From assembly GCF_047308265.1 (NCBI RefSeq), contig NZ_JBKQWY010000001.1, positions 186,001 through 250,000 of the forward strand: a stretch of DNA of 64,000 nt, read 5' to 3'. This stretch comes from Maricaulis sp047308265 (GTDB lineage: Bacteria; Pseudomonadota; Alphaproteobacteria; Caulobacterales; Maricaulaceae). The translations under genes were made by a program, and so were the position numbers. The notes under the pieces were generated by a model, which was given only the letters and a program-made list of their open reading frames with translations, was not told the DNA's origin and did not search any database. How positions within the stretch are numbered: the first letter of the stretch is position 1; every line of letters starts with the position of its first letter. Shown here piece after piece: positions 1 to 8,547 of the stretch.

Positions 1-927
1 TTTGCGCTGTTGAAAGTCAACTCGATTAATTTCGAGGATCCGGAACGGGCCCGTCACAAAGTCCATTTCGACAATCTGACCCCGCTTTATCCGGACCAGC
101 GTTTCGTGATGGAGAACCCGAATCCGACAATCAAAGATCGGTCGGGTCGCGTTATTGATATTGTCTCACCTCTTGGCAAAGGTCAGCGCGGTCTTATCGT
201 TGCGCCGCCGCGTACGGGTAAGACGGTTCTGTTGCAAAATATCGCGCACGCGATCGAGACCAATCATCCCGATTGTTATTTGATGGTGCTGTTGATCGAT
301 GAACGTCCTGAAGAAGTGACGGACATGCAGCGTACGGTCCGGGGAGAAGTGATTTCATCGACGTTTGATGAACCTGCCACGCGCCATGTCCAGGTCGCTG
401 AGATGGTGATCGAGAAGGCGAAGCGTCTGGTGGAACACGGCCGCGATGTTGTGATTTTGTTGGACTCTATCACGCGTCTGGGTCGGGCTTACAACACGGT
501 TGTTCCAAGCTCAGGCAAAGTTCTGACGGGTGGAGTGGATGCCAATGCGCTGCAACGACCGAAGCGTTTCTTCGGTGCAGCCCGCAATATCGAACACGGT
601 GGGTCATTGTCGATTATCGCGACCGCACTGATCGATACCGGCAGCAAGATGGATGAAGTCATCTTTGAGGAATTCAAGGGTACGGGTAACTCGGAGGTCG
701 TGCTTGATCGCAAGGTCGCCGATAAACGCGTCTTCCCGGCGATTGATATTCTCAAGTCTGGTACACGTAAGGAAGAGCTCCTCGTTGATCGTGCCCAGCT
801 TCAGAAGATGTATATCCTTCGCCGCATCCTGAACCCGATGGGGGCCCAGGATGCGATCGAGTTCCTGCTCGATAAATTGCGTCAAACCAAGACGAATGAC
901 GAATTCTTCGATTCTATGAACACCTAA
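1..927 (+). CDS. rho: Transcription termination factor Rho (5' truncated by window edge)
   Basis: This is the C-terminal three quarters of Rho, the hexameric RNA helicase that terminates transcription. The reading frame is open from the first base, so the true start lies upstream; the TTG at 10 is internal (the frame reads FALLKVNSINFEDPE, typical mid-Rho sequence). The Walker A stretch GKGQRGLIVAPPRTGKT, the Walker B region (MVLLIDERPEEV) and the Q-loop/R-loop region (ITRLGRAYNTVVPSSGKVLTGG) are all visible. It is followed by the ParABS neighbourhood, a common arrangement in alphaproteobacteria. Its stop overlaps the end of the convergent GDPD gene by a few bases. Confidence 0.97.
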   Translation, partial: FALLKVNSINFEDPERARHKVHFDNLTPLYPDQRFVMENPNPTIKDRSGRVIDIVSPLGKGQRGLIVAPPRTGKTVLLQNIAHAIETNHPDCYLMVLLIDERPEEVTDMQRTVRGEVISSTFDEPATRHVQVAEMVIEKAKRLVEHGRDVVILLDSITRLGRAYNTVVPSSGKVLTGGVDANALQRPKRFFGAARNIEHGGSLSIIATALIDTGSKMDEVIFEEFKGTGNSEVVLDRKVADKRVFPAIDILKSGTRKEELLVDRAQLQKMYILRRILNPMGAQDAIEFLLDKLRQTKTNDEFFDSMNT

Positions 928-1823
928 CGGGTTGCGTCGTGTCGCCAAGCGGCACACGTATCGGCTTCAGACTGAAGAACGGCCGCTCCGCCAAGAGCTG
1001 TGGAGGCCAGGGTCACATCATCGATCGACAGGATTTCGAGACCCGCGGACTTAGCATTTCGATACGCGTCTTCTGAGTGGTTGAAACGGAACAGGCCTGC
1101 AGAGGCTTCGATCTCCTGGCGTTCAAGTTCCGCATCGCGGTCTGCATTGATGCGATTGACCCCCAGCCAGACATAATAGTTCTCGTTCGGGATACCAATC
1201 GCACTGATCTCTTCTAGTCGGTCCGGTACGGATAGAAAAACGTCCTCGTTCGCAGCGTAGTATTCTGCGGCCTGGTCCACGGTGTAAGCAATGAAGCTCA
1301 CACGGCTTATAGCGTCATGTCGTTCGACTTCTTCAACGATTTCCGACGGTGTAATGCCTTTAAGATCGATATTCAGCAAAATACCTGTTTCACGTGAAAC
1401 ACGAAGAGCGTCTTCCAGGGTGGGCAGGGTTTCATCGAGCTCCACGCCATTTTGGTCGACAAGCTGGAATGTGTTGATCTGATCCCAAGTTTGATCTTGC
1501 CATTCGCCTGTTCCGTTGGTCGTGCGGTCTAAAGTGTCATCATGGATCAGGAAGAAGACACCATCGGAGGTCTTGGCCACATCAATCTCAGCAAACAAGG
1601 CGCCGCGTTCAGCGGAGTAGGCAATCGTCGACAAAGCGTTTTCTGCATAGCCTGGAGCCGGTCCCGCGCGGTGTGCTGCCAGAACAGAATAGTCATTGTT
1701 GCGGATACAGTTGAAAGTCTCAGCTAATGCGTTCGTAGTGGATTCTTCGACCGGATCAGTGGCTTGTTGTGTGGGTGAGCAAGCCATAACGGCGAGAGCC
1801 GAGAGTGAAATGAGATAACGCAT
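924..1823 (-). CDS. Glycerophosphodiester phosphodiesterase-family lipoprotein
   Basis: Predicted exported GDPD-family enzyme hydrolysing glycerophosphodiesters. The N-terminus MRYLISLSALAVMAC ends in a lipobox, with Cys15 as the probable lipidated residue. The GDPD signature follows: HRAGPAPGYAENALSTI, an E-I-D metal-binding motif (FAEIDVAKTSDGV) and the HDDTLDRTTNGTG motif carrying the second catalytic His. Length (299 aa) is normal for the family. The gene is convergent with rho and overlaps its stop. A perfect parS site (1386-1401) lies inside this coding sequence, so this DNA also serves chromosome partitioning. Confidence 0.85.
   Translation of the reverse strand: MRYLISLSALAVMACSPTQQATDPVEESTTNALAETFNCIRNNDYSVLAAHRAGPAPGYAENALSTIAYSAERGALFAEIDVAKTSDGVFFLIHDDTLDRTTNGTGEWQDQTWDQINTFQLVDQNGVELDETLPTLEDALRVSRETGILLNIDLKGITPSEIVEEVERHDAISRVSFIAYTVDQAAEYYAANEDVFLSVPDRLEEISAIGIPNENYYVWLGVNRINADRDAELERQEIEASAGLFRFNHSEDAYRNAKSAGLEILSIDDVTLASTALGGAAVLQSEADTCAAWRHDATR
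1386..1401. promoter_or_regulatory. parS: parS centromere site 1 (inside GDPD gene)
   Basis: Perfect 16-bp palindrome TGTTTCACGTGAAACA, identical to the canonical ParB-binding parS site. It lies about 6.2 kb upstream of parB, inside the GDPD coding sequence. Confidence 0.95.
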
Positions 1824-1915
1824 GTCTGGATGTCCGTGATGGGAGCTTTAAGATAGCGGGACACTAGGTGGCCATCATGACAGCAACAATACGATAAATC
1901 AGAAGGGGATAGGTG

Positions 1916-2536
1916 ATGACGGAAGAATTGGTGCTCTATCATGCGCCTCGAACGCGTTCGGTTCGTGTGCGATGGCTGCTCGAAGAAATGAAGCTTCCCT
2001 ACACGCTCGAGCCGGTCGCTTTTGATCGTCGTCCCGCCGGGGATGAAAATTATGCCCGTATCCACCCGCTTCGAAAGATACCCGCTTTGCGGCATGGCTC
2101 TATGACCATGATCGAGTCAACGGCGATGGTGGAATACATTCTTGCCCGCTTTGGACCATCTTCGCTGGCGCCAGATAGTCAAAGTGAAGATTATGGGCCT
2201 TTCCTGCAGTGGATTCATTTTAGCGAGGCCAGCATGTCGATGCCGGTCAATCTGCTGCTGGCACATACAGCAATATTGCCGGAGGCGCACCGCAATCCGG
2301 GCCTTGCCCATTGGGCAGAGCAGGAGACGCTTAAATTGCTCGAGTTTATCGGCGAGCATGGCTTGAAAGGGGAAGAGTATCTGATTGGCAATGCGTTCAG
2401 TGCGGCCGATATTTGTGTGGGTTACATGTTTTTGCTGCTCAAACTAATCCGCAAATTTGATATGGCCCCACCCGCCGTGAAAGCGTATTTTGATCGTCTG
2501 TCTTCTCGCGACGCGTGGATTGTCGCCTCATCCTGA
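1916..2536 (+). CDS. Glutathione S-transferase family protein
   Basis: Cytosolic GST-fold protein of about 206 aa. The N-terminal thioredoxin-like domain (residues ~1-80) contains YHAPRTRSVRVRWLLEEM, where the Ser/Arg region typically activates glutathione, and the IPAL cis-proline segment followed by the ESTAMVEYI glutathione-binding motif. The C-terminal helical domain contains the N-capping-box region FSAADICVGYMF. The ATG at 1916 is preferred over the GTG at 1913 because the purine-rich GAAGGGG is better spaced from it. The substrate is unknown. It runs in the same direction as the small gene and mnmE downstream. Confidence 0.85.
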   Translation: MTEELVLYHAPRTRSVRVRWLLEEMKLPYTLEPVAFDRRPAGDENYARIHPLRKIPALRHGSMTMIESTAMVEYILARFGPSSLAPDSQSEDYGPFLQWIHFSEASMSMPVNLLLAHTAILPEAHRNPGLAHWAEQETLKLLEFIGEHGLKGEEYLIGNAFSAADICVGYMFLLLKLIRKFDMAPPAVKAYFDRLSSRDAWIVASS

Positions 2537-2553
2537 GGCTTGGGAGTTCCGAC

Positions 2554-2808
2554 ATGAAAATCAAACTCGATATTGAATGTACACCCGAAGAGGCCCGTAG
2601 TGCCCTGGGCCTGCCGGATGTATCGTCGATCAACGAGATGATGACCGAAGCCGTTAGAAAACGGATGGAGGATAACCTCGCCCAGCTGGATCCAGATGTT
2701 CTTATGCGTCAGTGGACCCAGTTCGGTACGCATTTCAGCGGCCAGATGACGGATCAGTTTATGTCTATGATGCGTCAGGCCGGAAGTGCCGGCGAAAAGT
2801 CGGAATAA
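2554..2808 (+). CDS. Small conserved alphaproteobacterial protein (DUF6489-like)
   Basis: An 84-aa protein beginning MKIKLDIECTPEEARSALGLPD, rich in Met and acidic residues. It resembles the small conserved alphaproteobacterial family DUF6489, whose function is unknown. The ATG at 2554 is chosen because upstream in-frame sequence overlaps the GST end and does not look like protein. It sits 9 bp before mnmE, suggesting co-transcription. No signal peptide or membrane segment is seen; the protein looks soluble and helical (ATMTEAV-type helix, then FMSMMRQ tail). The family assignment is from recognition only. Confidence 0.65.
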   Translation: MKIKLDIECTPEEARSALGLPDVSSINEMMTEAVRKRMEDNLAQLDPDVLMRQWTQFGTHFSGQMTDQFMSMMRQAGSAGEKSE

Positions 2809-2817
2809 TCCATCGAA

Positions 2818-4134
2818 ATGGCGGATACTATATTTGCGCTGGCCACACCCCCGGGTCGATCCGGTGTCGCTGTCATCCGATTGTCTGGTCCAGATGCCTT
2901 GTCGATTAGTCAGCGATTGGTGGTGGGCGCTTTACCAAAGCCGCGACAGGCGGGATTGAGACGCTTCCAGACCGAAAACGGAGAAGTCTTCGACCAGGGC
3001 CTGGTTCTGGTTTTTCCCGGTCCATCCAGTTTTACGGGTGAGGACTGTGTAGAGCTTCATCTTCATGGCGGCTCAGCGATTCTCTCGGCAGCCAGTGAGG
3101 CACTTGTCGTTTTGGGGACCAGACCGGCTGAAGCTGGTGAGTTTACGCGTCGGGCCTTCGAGAATGGCAAACTTGATCTGACAGAGGCAGAGGGGCTGGC
3201 TGACCTGATCGATGCAGAAACCAGCGCGCAGAGACAACAAGCGCTCGCTCAGTTGTCAGGGAGCTTGCGCCGGGTGTACGAGTCCTGGCGTGAGGATCTG
3301 GTAGCGACCCTCGCGGCTATCGAAGGCGAGATTGATTTTCCGGATGAAGCCGATGTTCCCGATGATCAATCGCATCAAGCCTGGGAGCCCTTGTCTCAAC
3401 TGATCGAGTCCATGTCGGACCATCTTGACGATGATCGTCGCGGTGAACGTGTCAGAACCGGTTTTTCGATCGTTCTGATTGGCGCACCCAATGCCGGCAA
3501 ATCCAGTCTGTTGAACCGTCTGGCCAGACGGGACGCGGCGATTGTCACTGATACGCCCGGGACCACTCGCGATATTGTCGAAGTACGTTTGGTGATGGGG
3601 GGGTTCCCGGTTGTGGTGTCCGATACAGCAGGTTTGCGTGATGCCGTGGATGCCATCGAAGCAGAGGGCGTCCGTCGCGCTCTCGACCGAGCAGACCATG
3701 CGGACCTTCGCATCGGTGTTGTGGATGCGCGACGTCTGGCCGATCTGGAGGATTTACGCGGACGTTTGAAGGATACGGACCTGGCTGTGATCAACAAGCT
3801 GGATCTGGCCCCTGGCGCACCGCTGGACGGTGCTCTCGGTCTGAGTGCCAAGTCCGGTGAGGGACTTGATGCCCTGGAAGCCCGTATCGAACAAATTGTT
3901 GTTGATCGTCTGTCAGCGCGTGAAACTCCAGCCTTAAGCCGGGCCCGTCATAGGCGTTCTGTTCAGTCTGCCCGGGACGCACTGGTGCGAGCGCGTACCA
4001 TGTTGGCCGACGCGCCTGAATTGGCGGGTGAAGATGCGCGTTTGGCCGTCAGAGCGCTGGAAAGTCTCACCGGTCGGGTTGACGTTGAGGATGTTCTGGA
4101 TCGCGTGTTCAGCCAGTTCTGTATCGGAAAATAG
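2818..4134 (+). CDS. mnmE: tRNA-modification GTPase MnmE
   Basis: MnmE works with MnmG to install carboxymethylaminomethyl groups at wobble uridine 34 of tRNA. The order is an N-terminal folate-binding domain (DTIFALATPPGRSGVAVIRLSG), a helical domain and an inserted G domain. The G domain shows P-loop GAPNAGKSS (residues ~222-230), DTPGTTRD (~245), DTAG (~269) and NKLD (~326). The C-terminus FCIGK contains the conserved Cys435. At 438 aa it is full length. It follows the DUF6489-like gene by 9 bp and precedes mnmG, with an intergenic parS between them. Confidence 0.97.
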   Translation: MADTIFALATPPGRSGVAVIRLSGPDALSISQRLVVGALPKPRQAGLRRFQTENGEVFDQGLVLVFPGPSSFTGEDCVELHLHGGSAILSAASEALVVLGTRPAEAGEFTRRAFENGKLDLTEAEGLADLIDAETSAQRQQALAQLSGSLRRVYESWREDLVATLAAIEGEIDFPDEADVPDDQSHQAWEPLSQLIESMSDHLDDDRRGERVRTGFSIVLIGAPNAGKSSLLNRLARRDAAIVTDTPGTTRDIVEVRLVMGGFPVVVSDTAGLRDAVDAIEAEGVRRALDRADHADLRIGVVDARRLADLEDLRGRLKDTDLAVINKLDLAPGAPLDGALGLSAKSGEGLDALEARIEQIVVDRLSARETPALSRARHRRSVQSARDALVRARTMLADAPELAGEDARLAVRALESLTGRVDVEDVLDRVFSQFCIGK

Positions 4135-4142
4135 TGTCGACG

Positions 4143-4158
4143 TGTTTCACGTGAAACA
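4143..4158. promoter_or_regulatory. parS: parS centromere site 2 (mnmE-mnmG intergenic)
   Basis: Perfect TGTTTCACGTGAAACA palindrome, 8 bp after the mnmE stop codon. It is the only one of the three parS copies outside a coding sequence. Confidence 0.95.
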
Positions 4159-4289
4159 TCCTGGATGAGTGATCCGTCTCGCACGCTCGACATTTCCCGC
4201 TAAAAGCACTATCTACCCCGCCTGACGATGACCGTGCCTGAAAGGCGTTGCTGCGTATCGCGCACGCCCGGTACGAGAGGATATCTAAC

Positions 4290-6164
4290 ATGGACATGTC
4301 TGAAACATCCCGGTGGGATGTGATCATTATCGGTGGGGGACATGCGGGCTGCGACGCAGCCGCCGCTTCGGCGCGTACGGGTGCTCAAACCCTGCTCTTG
4401 ACCCACAAGCTCGAAACCATCGGCGAGATGTCGTGTAACCCTGCGATTGGTGGGCTGGGAAAGGGCCATCTCGTTCGCGAAGTCGATGCTCTGGACGGCA
4501 TAATGGGGCGTATTGCAGATGCCTCCGGTATTCAGTTTCGTCTTCTAAACCGTTCAAAAGGTCCTGCGGTCCGTGGTCCTCGAACGCAATCGGACCGGAA
4601 GCTTTATCGGGAGGCCATGCAAAACGAGTTGAATCGGACCGATAATCTCACCATCCTGGAAGGCGCCGTGGATGATTTGATTGTATCGGATGGGCAGTGC
4701 GTCGGTGTCATCACAGAAGATGGCAAGGCCTATCGGGCTGCCGCCGTCGTCCTGACGACGGGCACGTTTTTGCGTGGTGTCATCCACCGGGGTGAGCAGC
4801 GTATTCCGGCCGGCCGGTTTGGTGAGAAGCCCGCGCAAGCGCTGGGTGAGCGGTTGTATGCCTTGGGCCTGGACATGGGTCGTCTGAAAACCGGCACGCC
4901 GGCGCGGCTGTCCAAAGCGTCTATTCATTGGGATGCATTGGAGATGCAGGCCGCGGACGATCAGCCGATACCGTTTTCTTTTCTGACACCAAAAATCACC
5001 GTGCCGCAAATCGCCTGCGGCATTACCTATACCAATGAAGCCACGCACAGGATCATCGAGGACAATCTCCATCACTCGGCGGTTTATGGTGGGGCGATTT
5101 CCGGACGTGGGCCGCGTTATTGTCCGTCGATCGAGGACAAGGTCGTCCGTTTTGCCGATCGGACCTCGCATCAGGTGTTTCTGGAGCCGGAAGGCCTGGA
5201 TGACGATACTGTCTATCCCAACGGCATTTCGACCTCCCTGCCTGATCGTGTCCAGCAGGCCTTCCTGGAGAGTATCCCGGGTCTGGAAGACGTTGTTGTG
5301 AAGCGTTATGGCTACGCGATTGAATACGACTATGTCGATCCACGAGAGCTTGGACCGGATCTCCAGGTGCGCCGCTTGCCCGGTCTATATCTGGCCGGTC
5401 AGATCAACGGAACGACAGGATATGAGGAAGCCGCCGCTCAGGGTGTGATGGCCGGTTGGAATGCGGCTAGGGCGGCCGGGGGTCAGGATGCGATCATTCT
5501 CAGCCGTTCTGACGCCTATATCGGTGTGATGATCGATGATCTGGTCACGCGGGGGGTCTCTGAGCCTTATCGCATGTTCACGTCACGGGCCGAGTACCGA
5601 CTGACCCTTCGTGCAGATAACGCAGATCAAAGACTGACTCCGATCGGCGTCCAGCACGGTCTTGTTTCGAGCCGAAGAGAAATCGCGTTTGTCGAGAAGA
5701 TGGACGCGCTCACCTGGACACGAGAGCGGGTTCAGACATTGCAGCTGACGCCGCCCGAAGCGCGCAAGCATGGTCTCAAGGTCAATGAAGACGGCAAACG
5801 CCGGTCCATTGGCGAGCTGCTGGCCTATCCTGACATCCAATGGGCCGATGTCACACGGATCTGGCCAGATCTGGCCGACGTCCCGGAAGACATTGCGGAG
5901 CAGGTCGAGATCGATGCCCTCTATGCTGGGTATCTGGAGCGGCAACAGGCGGATATTGTCGCCTTCCGGCGAGATGAAGCCATCCGGATCCCAGTAGACT
6001 TCAACTATGGAGAGGTAGGCGGCTTGTCGAATGAGGGACGTGAAAAACTCGAGCGGGCTCGACCAGAGACTCTGGGTCAGGCGTCTCGCATCGAGGGCGT
6101 CACACCAGGAGCGTTGACTGCCGTGCTGGCTCACATCAAGCGTCGACAGAAAGAGACCGGGTAA
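4290..6164 (+). CDS. mnmG: tRNA uridine-5-carboxymethylaminomethyl synthesis enzyme MnmG (GidA)
   Basis: FAD-dependent partner of MnmE in wobble-uridine modification. The N-terminus has the dinucleotide-binding motif GGGHAG (residues 15-20), followed by the GidA signatures SCNPAIGGLGKGHLVREVDALDG and the GPRYCPSIEDK motif with its conserved Cys. The GQINGTTGYEEAAAQG block forms the second FAD contact. At 624 aa it is full length. The start at 4290 is favoured because GAGAGG lies 9 bases upstream; the longer frame from 4248 has no protein-like sequence. Its stop overlaps the rsmG start (TAATG). Confidence 0.97.
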   Translation: MDMSETSRWDVIIIGGGHAGCDAAAASARTGAQTLLLTHKLETIGEMSCNPAIGGLGKGHLVREVDALDGIMGRIADASGIQFRLLNRSKGPAVRGPRTQSDRKLYREAMQNELNRTDNLTILEGAVDDLIVSDGQCVGVITEDGKAYRAAAVVLTTGTFLRGVIHRGEQRIPAGRFGEKPAQALGERLYALGLDMGRLKTGTPARLSKASIHWDALEMQAADDQPIPFSFLTPKITVPQIACGITYTNEATHRIIEDNLHHSAVYGGAISGRGPRYCPSIEDKVVRFADRTSHQVFLEPEGLDDDTVYPNGISTSLPDRVQQAFLESIPGLEDVVVKRYGYAIEYDYVDPRELGPDLQVRRLPGLYLAGQINGTTGYEEAAAQGVMAGWNAARAAGGQDAIILSRSDAYIGVMIDDLVTRGVSEPYRMFTSRAEYRLTLRADNADQRLTPIGVQHGLVSSRREIAFVEKMDALTWTRERVQTLQLTPPEARKHGLKVNEDGKRRSIGELLAYPDIQWADVTRIWPDLADVPEDIAEQVEIDALYAGYLERQQADIVAFRRDEAIRIPVDFNYGEVGGLSNEGREKLERARPETLGQASRIEGVTPGALTAVLAHIKRRQKETG

Positions 6165-6805
6165 TGGATCGCAAAGCCTTTGCGTCTGCCACGGGTGTTT
6201 CACGTGAAACACTGGACGCCTATCAGCTTTGGCAAGACACGCTTGTTCGCTGGAGCGAGCACACCAATCTGGTCAGTCGCCATACGCTCGATCAGTTCTG
6301 GGAACGCCATGCCTATGATAGCTGGCGACTTGCAGAGCTGATTCCGCACGACCGTCACCGCATGGTTGATCTGGGATCGGGTGCTGGATTTCCTGCAATT
6401 GCTCTGGCTTTGGCGTTTAGGGACAGAGGGCAGGACTGCCCGATTACCATGGTCGACTCCGTGGGCAAAAAAGTGACGTTTTTGCGTGAAGTCATTCGAG
6501 CTCTGGACCTCCAGGCGGATGCCCGCTCTGTGCGCGTTGAAACACTCGATCCGGCTGAAGGGTATGATCTTGTCACAGCGCGCGCCTTCGCCCCCTTGAA
6601 TAAATTATTGGGCTTTGCGGCCCCGCTGTTGAAAAACGGGGCAATCGGGGTGTTTCCCAAGGGTAGAATGTACGAGGACGAATTGACCGAAGCCCGGAAA
6701 AACTGGACATTCGATGTGGAAGTCATACCCAGTCAGACCGGTGATGGCGTTGTGCTCAAACTCGCGCAGGTTCGCCGATGCAGCAGTAAGGGAACCAATC
6801 GGTGA
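6164..6805 (+). CDS. rsmG: 16S rRNA (guanine527-N7)-methyltransferase RsmG (GidB)
   Basis: SAM-dependent methyltransferase that makes m7G527 in 16S rRNA. The SAM motif DLGSGAGFPAIAL spans residues ~69-81, and the family-typical LVTARAFAPLNKLL region follows. At 213 aa the length is normal. It is translationally coupled on both sides: its ATG overlaps the mnmG stop and its stop overlaps the parA GTG. The third parS site lies near the 5' end and encodes part of residues 11-16 (GVSRET), so the protein sequence here is constrained by centromere function. Confidence 0.96.
   Translation: MDRKAFASATGVSRETLDAYQLWQDTLVRWSEHTNLVSRHTLDQFWERHAYDSWRLAELIPHDRHRMVDLGSGAGFPAIALALAFRDRGQDCPITMVDSVGKKVTFLREVIRALDLQADARSVRVETLDPAEGYDLVTARAFAPLNKLLGFAAPLLKNGAIGVFPKGRMYEDELTEARKNWTFDVEVIPSQTGDGVVLKLAQVRRCSSKGTNR
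6196..6211. promoter_or_regulatory. parS: parS centromere site 3 (inside rsmG)
   Basis: Perfect TGTTTCACGTGAAACA palindrome within codons ~11-16 of rsmG, about 600 bp upstream of parA. Confidence 0.95.
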
Positions 6806-7617
6806 AAACGATTGCGATCGCCAATCAGAAAGGCGGAGTGGGCAAAACCACAACCGCCATTAATCTCGGCACAGCGCTTGCGGCCATTGGCCAGAAAGTC
6901 GTGATCCTCGATCTCGACCCTCAGGGCAATGCCTCCACCGGATTGGGCGTACCCAAGGCGGAGAGAACCTGTACATCCTATGATGTGCTGCTAGGGGATG
7001 ACCGACTGTCCAGTGCAGTAATTCAGACCTCGGTGCCCGGCCTGTCAATCGTTCCGTCGGATGTGGAGCTCTCAGGAGCCGAACTCAATCTGGCAGATGA
7101 CCAACGTCGGTCCTATCGCCTAAAGATGGCGCTGGCAGATTATCGACAGGAGCTAGAGGCAAATGATGATCAATGTGACTACGTGCTCATCGATTGTCCG
7201 CCATCACTGAATGTCCTGACCGTCAACTCCCTGGCCGCATCTGATGCTGTGCTGGTCCCCCTCCAGTGTGAATTCTTCGCACTTGAAGGTCTGACCCAAT
7301 TGATGCGGACGGTGGATCTTGTCCGGGATCACCTCAATCCCAATCTCACCATTCAGGGCGTCGTTCTGACGATGTATGACAGCCGTAACAATTTGTCAGG
7401 CGAAGTCGCAGCGGACGTTCGGGAGTTCTTCGGGGACAAGGTCTATCAAACCATGATTCCGCGAAATGTTCGGGTGTCTGAAGCCCCGTCGATGGGCAAG
7501 CCTGTTCTGTTGTATGATCTGCATTGCCCGGGTTCGAAGGCTTACCTCAGCCTGGCCAAAGAAGTGGTCCAACAAGAACGTGCGGATACATCTAAGAATG
7601 AAAATGAGCCTGCATGA
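6802..7617 (+). CDS. parA: Chromosome-partitioning ATPase ParA (Soj family)
   Basis: Deviant-Walker ATPase that binds DNA non-specifically and moves ParB-parS complexes. The motif KGGVGKTT (residues 10-17) carries the signature lysine, and Walker A' (VVILDLDPQGNASTG) and Walker B (YVLIDCPPSLN) follow. At 271 aa it matches chromosomal ParA. The GTG start at 6802 overlaps the rsmG stop by 4 bp, and its stop overlaps the parB ATG in an ATGA, so rsmG-parA-parB look translationally coupled. Confidence 0.97.
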   Translation: MKTIAIANQKGGVGKTTTAINLGTALAAIGQKVVILDLDPQGNASTGLGVPKAERTCTSYDVLLGDDRLSSAVIQTSVPGLSIVPSDVELSGAELNLADDQRRSYRLKMALADYRQELEANDDQCDYVLIDCPPSLNVLTVNSLAASDAVLVPLQCEFFALEGLTQLMRTVDLVRDHLNPNLTIQGVVLTMYDSRNNLSGEVAADVREFFGDKVYQTMIPRNVRVSEAPSMGKPVLLYDLHCPGSKAYLSLAKEVVQQERADTSKNENEPA

Positions 7618-8531
7618 CTCCCTCTGAAAAAAGCAAACGTCTCGGCCGTGGACTGTCCGCCTTGCTGGGCGAGCCCGATGTGGAGGCCGCAACGGCCAAA
7701 CCGGATGACAGTCCAGAACCGGTAAAGCCTGATAGCGCCATTGGACAGACGGTTCGGTCTTTGCCAATTGAATGGATCCGACCCAATCCTGACCAACCGC
7801 GTAAAACCATTGGTGACGATGAACTCGCGGCGCTCACAGAGTCGATCGCGGAGAAAGGGGTTGTTCAACCCATTCTGGTTCGGCCAGTTGACCGTTCAGG
7901 CGAAAGCTATGAAATCGTTGCGGGTGAGCGCCGTTGGAGAGCGGCTCAGCGCGCTCGACTTCATGAAATTCCTGTTTTAGTTCGGGAACTTACCGATCGA
8001 GAAACGCTTGAAATTGGCATCGTCGAAAATGTACAGCGTGCAGATCTGAACCCGATCGAAGAGGCCTATGCCTATCAGCAATTGATTGAAAAGTTTGGAC
8101 ATACCCAGGCCGACGTCGCCAATGCCGTCTCTAAAAGCCGTTCTCACATCGCGAATATGGTTCGACTCCTGAATCTGCCTGAACCTGTCCGTGAGCTTGT
8201 CGCTAATGGGGCTCTGTCCGCCGGCCATGCGCGAGCGATCGCGACGGCACCCAATTGCGTAGAGCTGGCACTGAAAATTGTCGAAGAGGGTCTCTCGGTT
8301 CGCGAAGCAGAAAAATTCGCGCGCGCCGCTGACGGAACACAATCGAAGACGGCAACCAACCGGGCTCCCGAAACCAAGGATGCGGATACACGCGCGCTTG
8401 AATCCGATCTGACAAATCGCCTGGGTCTCACTGTCGACATCCGGCATGGGAAGTCGGGAGGCGAGATTCGCGTTTCATACTCGACGCTTGAGCAATTGGA
8501 CGACGTCTGTCGCCGACTTGGGAGTAACTAG
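7614..8531 (+). CDS. parB: Chromosome-partitioning protein ParB (CTPase, parS-binding)
   Basis: Binds the parS sites in this window and spreads as a CTP-dependent clamp. The N-terminal RLGRGLSALLG motif is the usual ParA-stimulating patch. The N-domain contains the CTP/arginine box GERRWRA (residues ~104-110) and the ENVQRADLNPIEEA motif. The central helix-turn-helix (HTQADVANAVSKSRSHIANMVRLL) binds parS, and the C-terminal dimerisation domain ends at residue 305. It is convergent with holA with only 16 bp between the two stops, and no obvious hairpin terminator lies in that gap. Confidence 0.97.
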   Translation: MTPSEKSKRLGRGLSALLGEPDVEAATAKPDDSPEPVKPDSAIGQTVRSLPIEWIRPNPDQPRKTIGDDELAALTESIAEKGVVQPILVRPVDRSGESYEIVAGERRWRAAQRARLHEIPVLVRELTDRETLEIGIVENVQRADLNPIEEAYAYQQLIEKFGHTQADVANAVSKSRSHIANMVRLLNLPEPVRELVANGALSAGHARAIATAPNCVELALKIVEEGLSVREAEKFARAADGTQSKTATNRAPETKDADTRALESDLTNRLGLTVDIRHGKSGGEIRVSYSTLEQLDDVCRRLGSN

Positions 8532-8547
8532 ACCCGGCTGGGAGTAT

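Noticed and set aside
604..957. A 117-aa frame opposite rho
   Set aside because: Antisense to conserved rho codons, with no domain or initiation signal.
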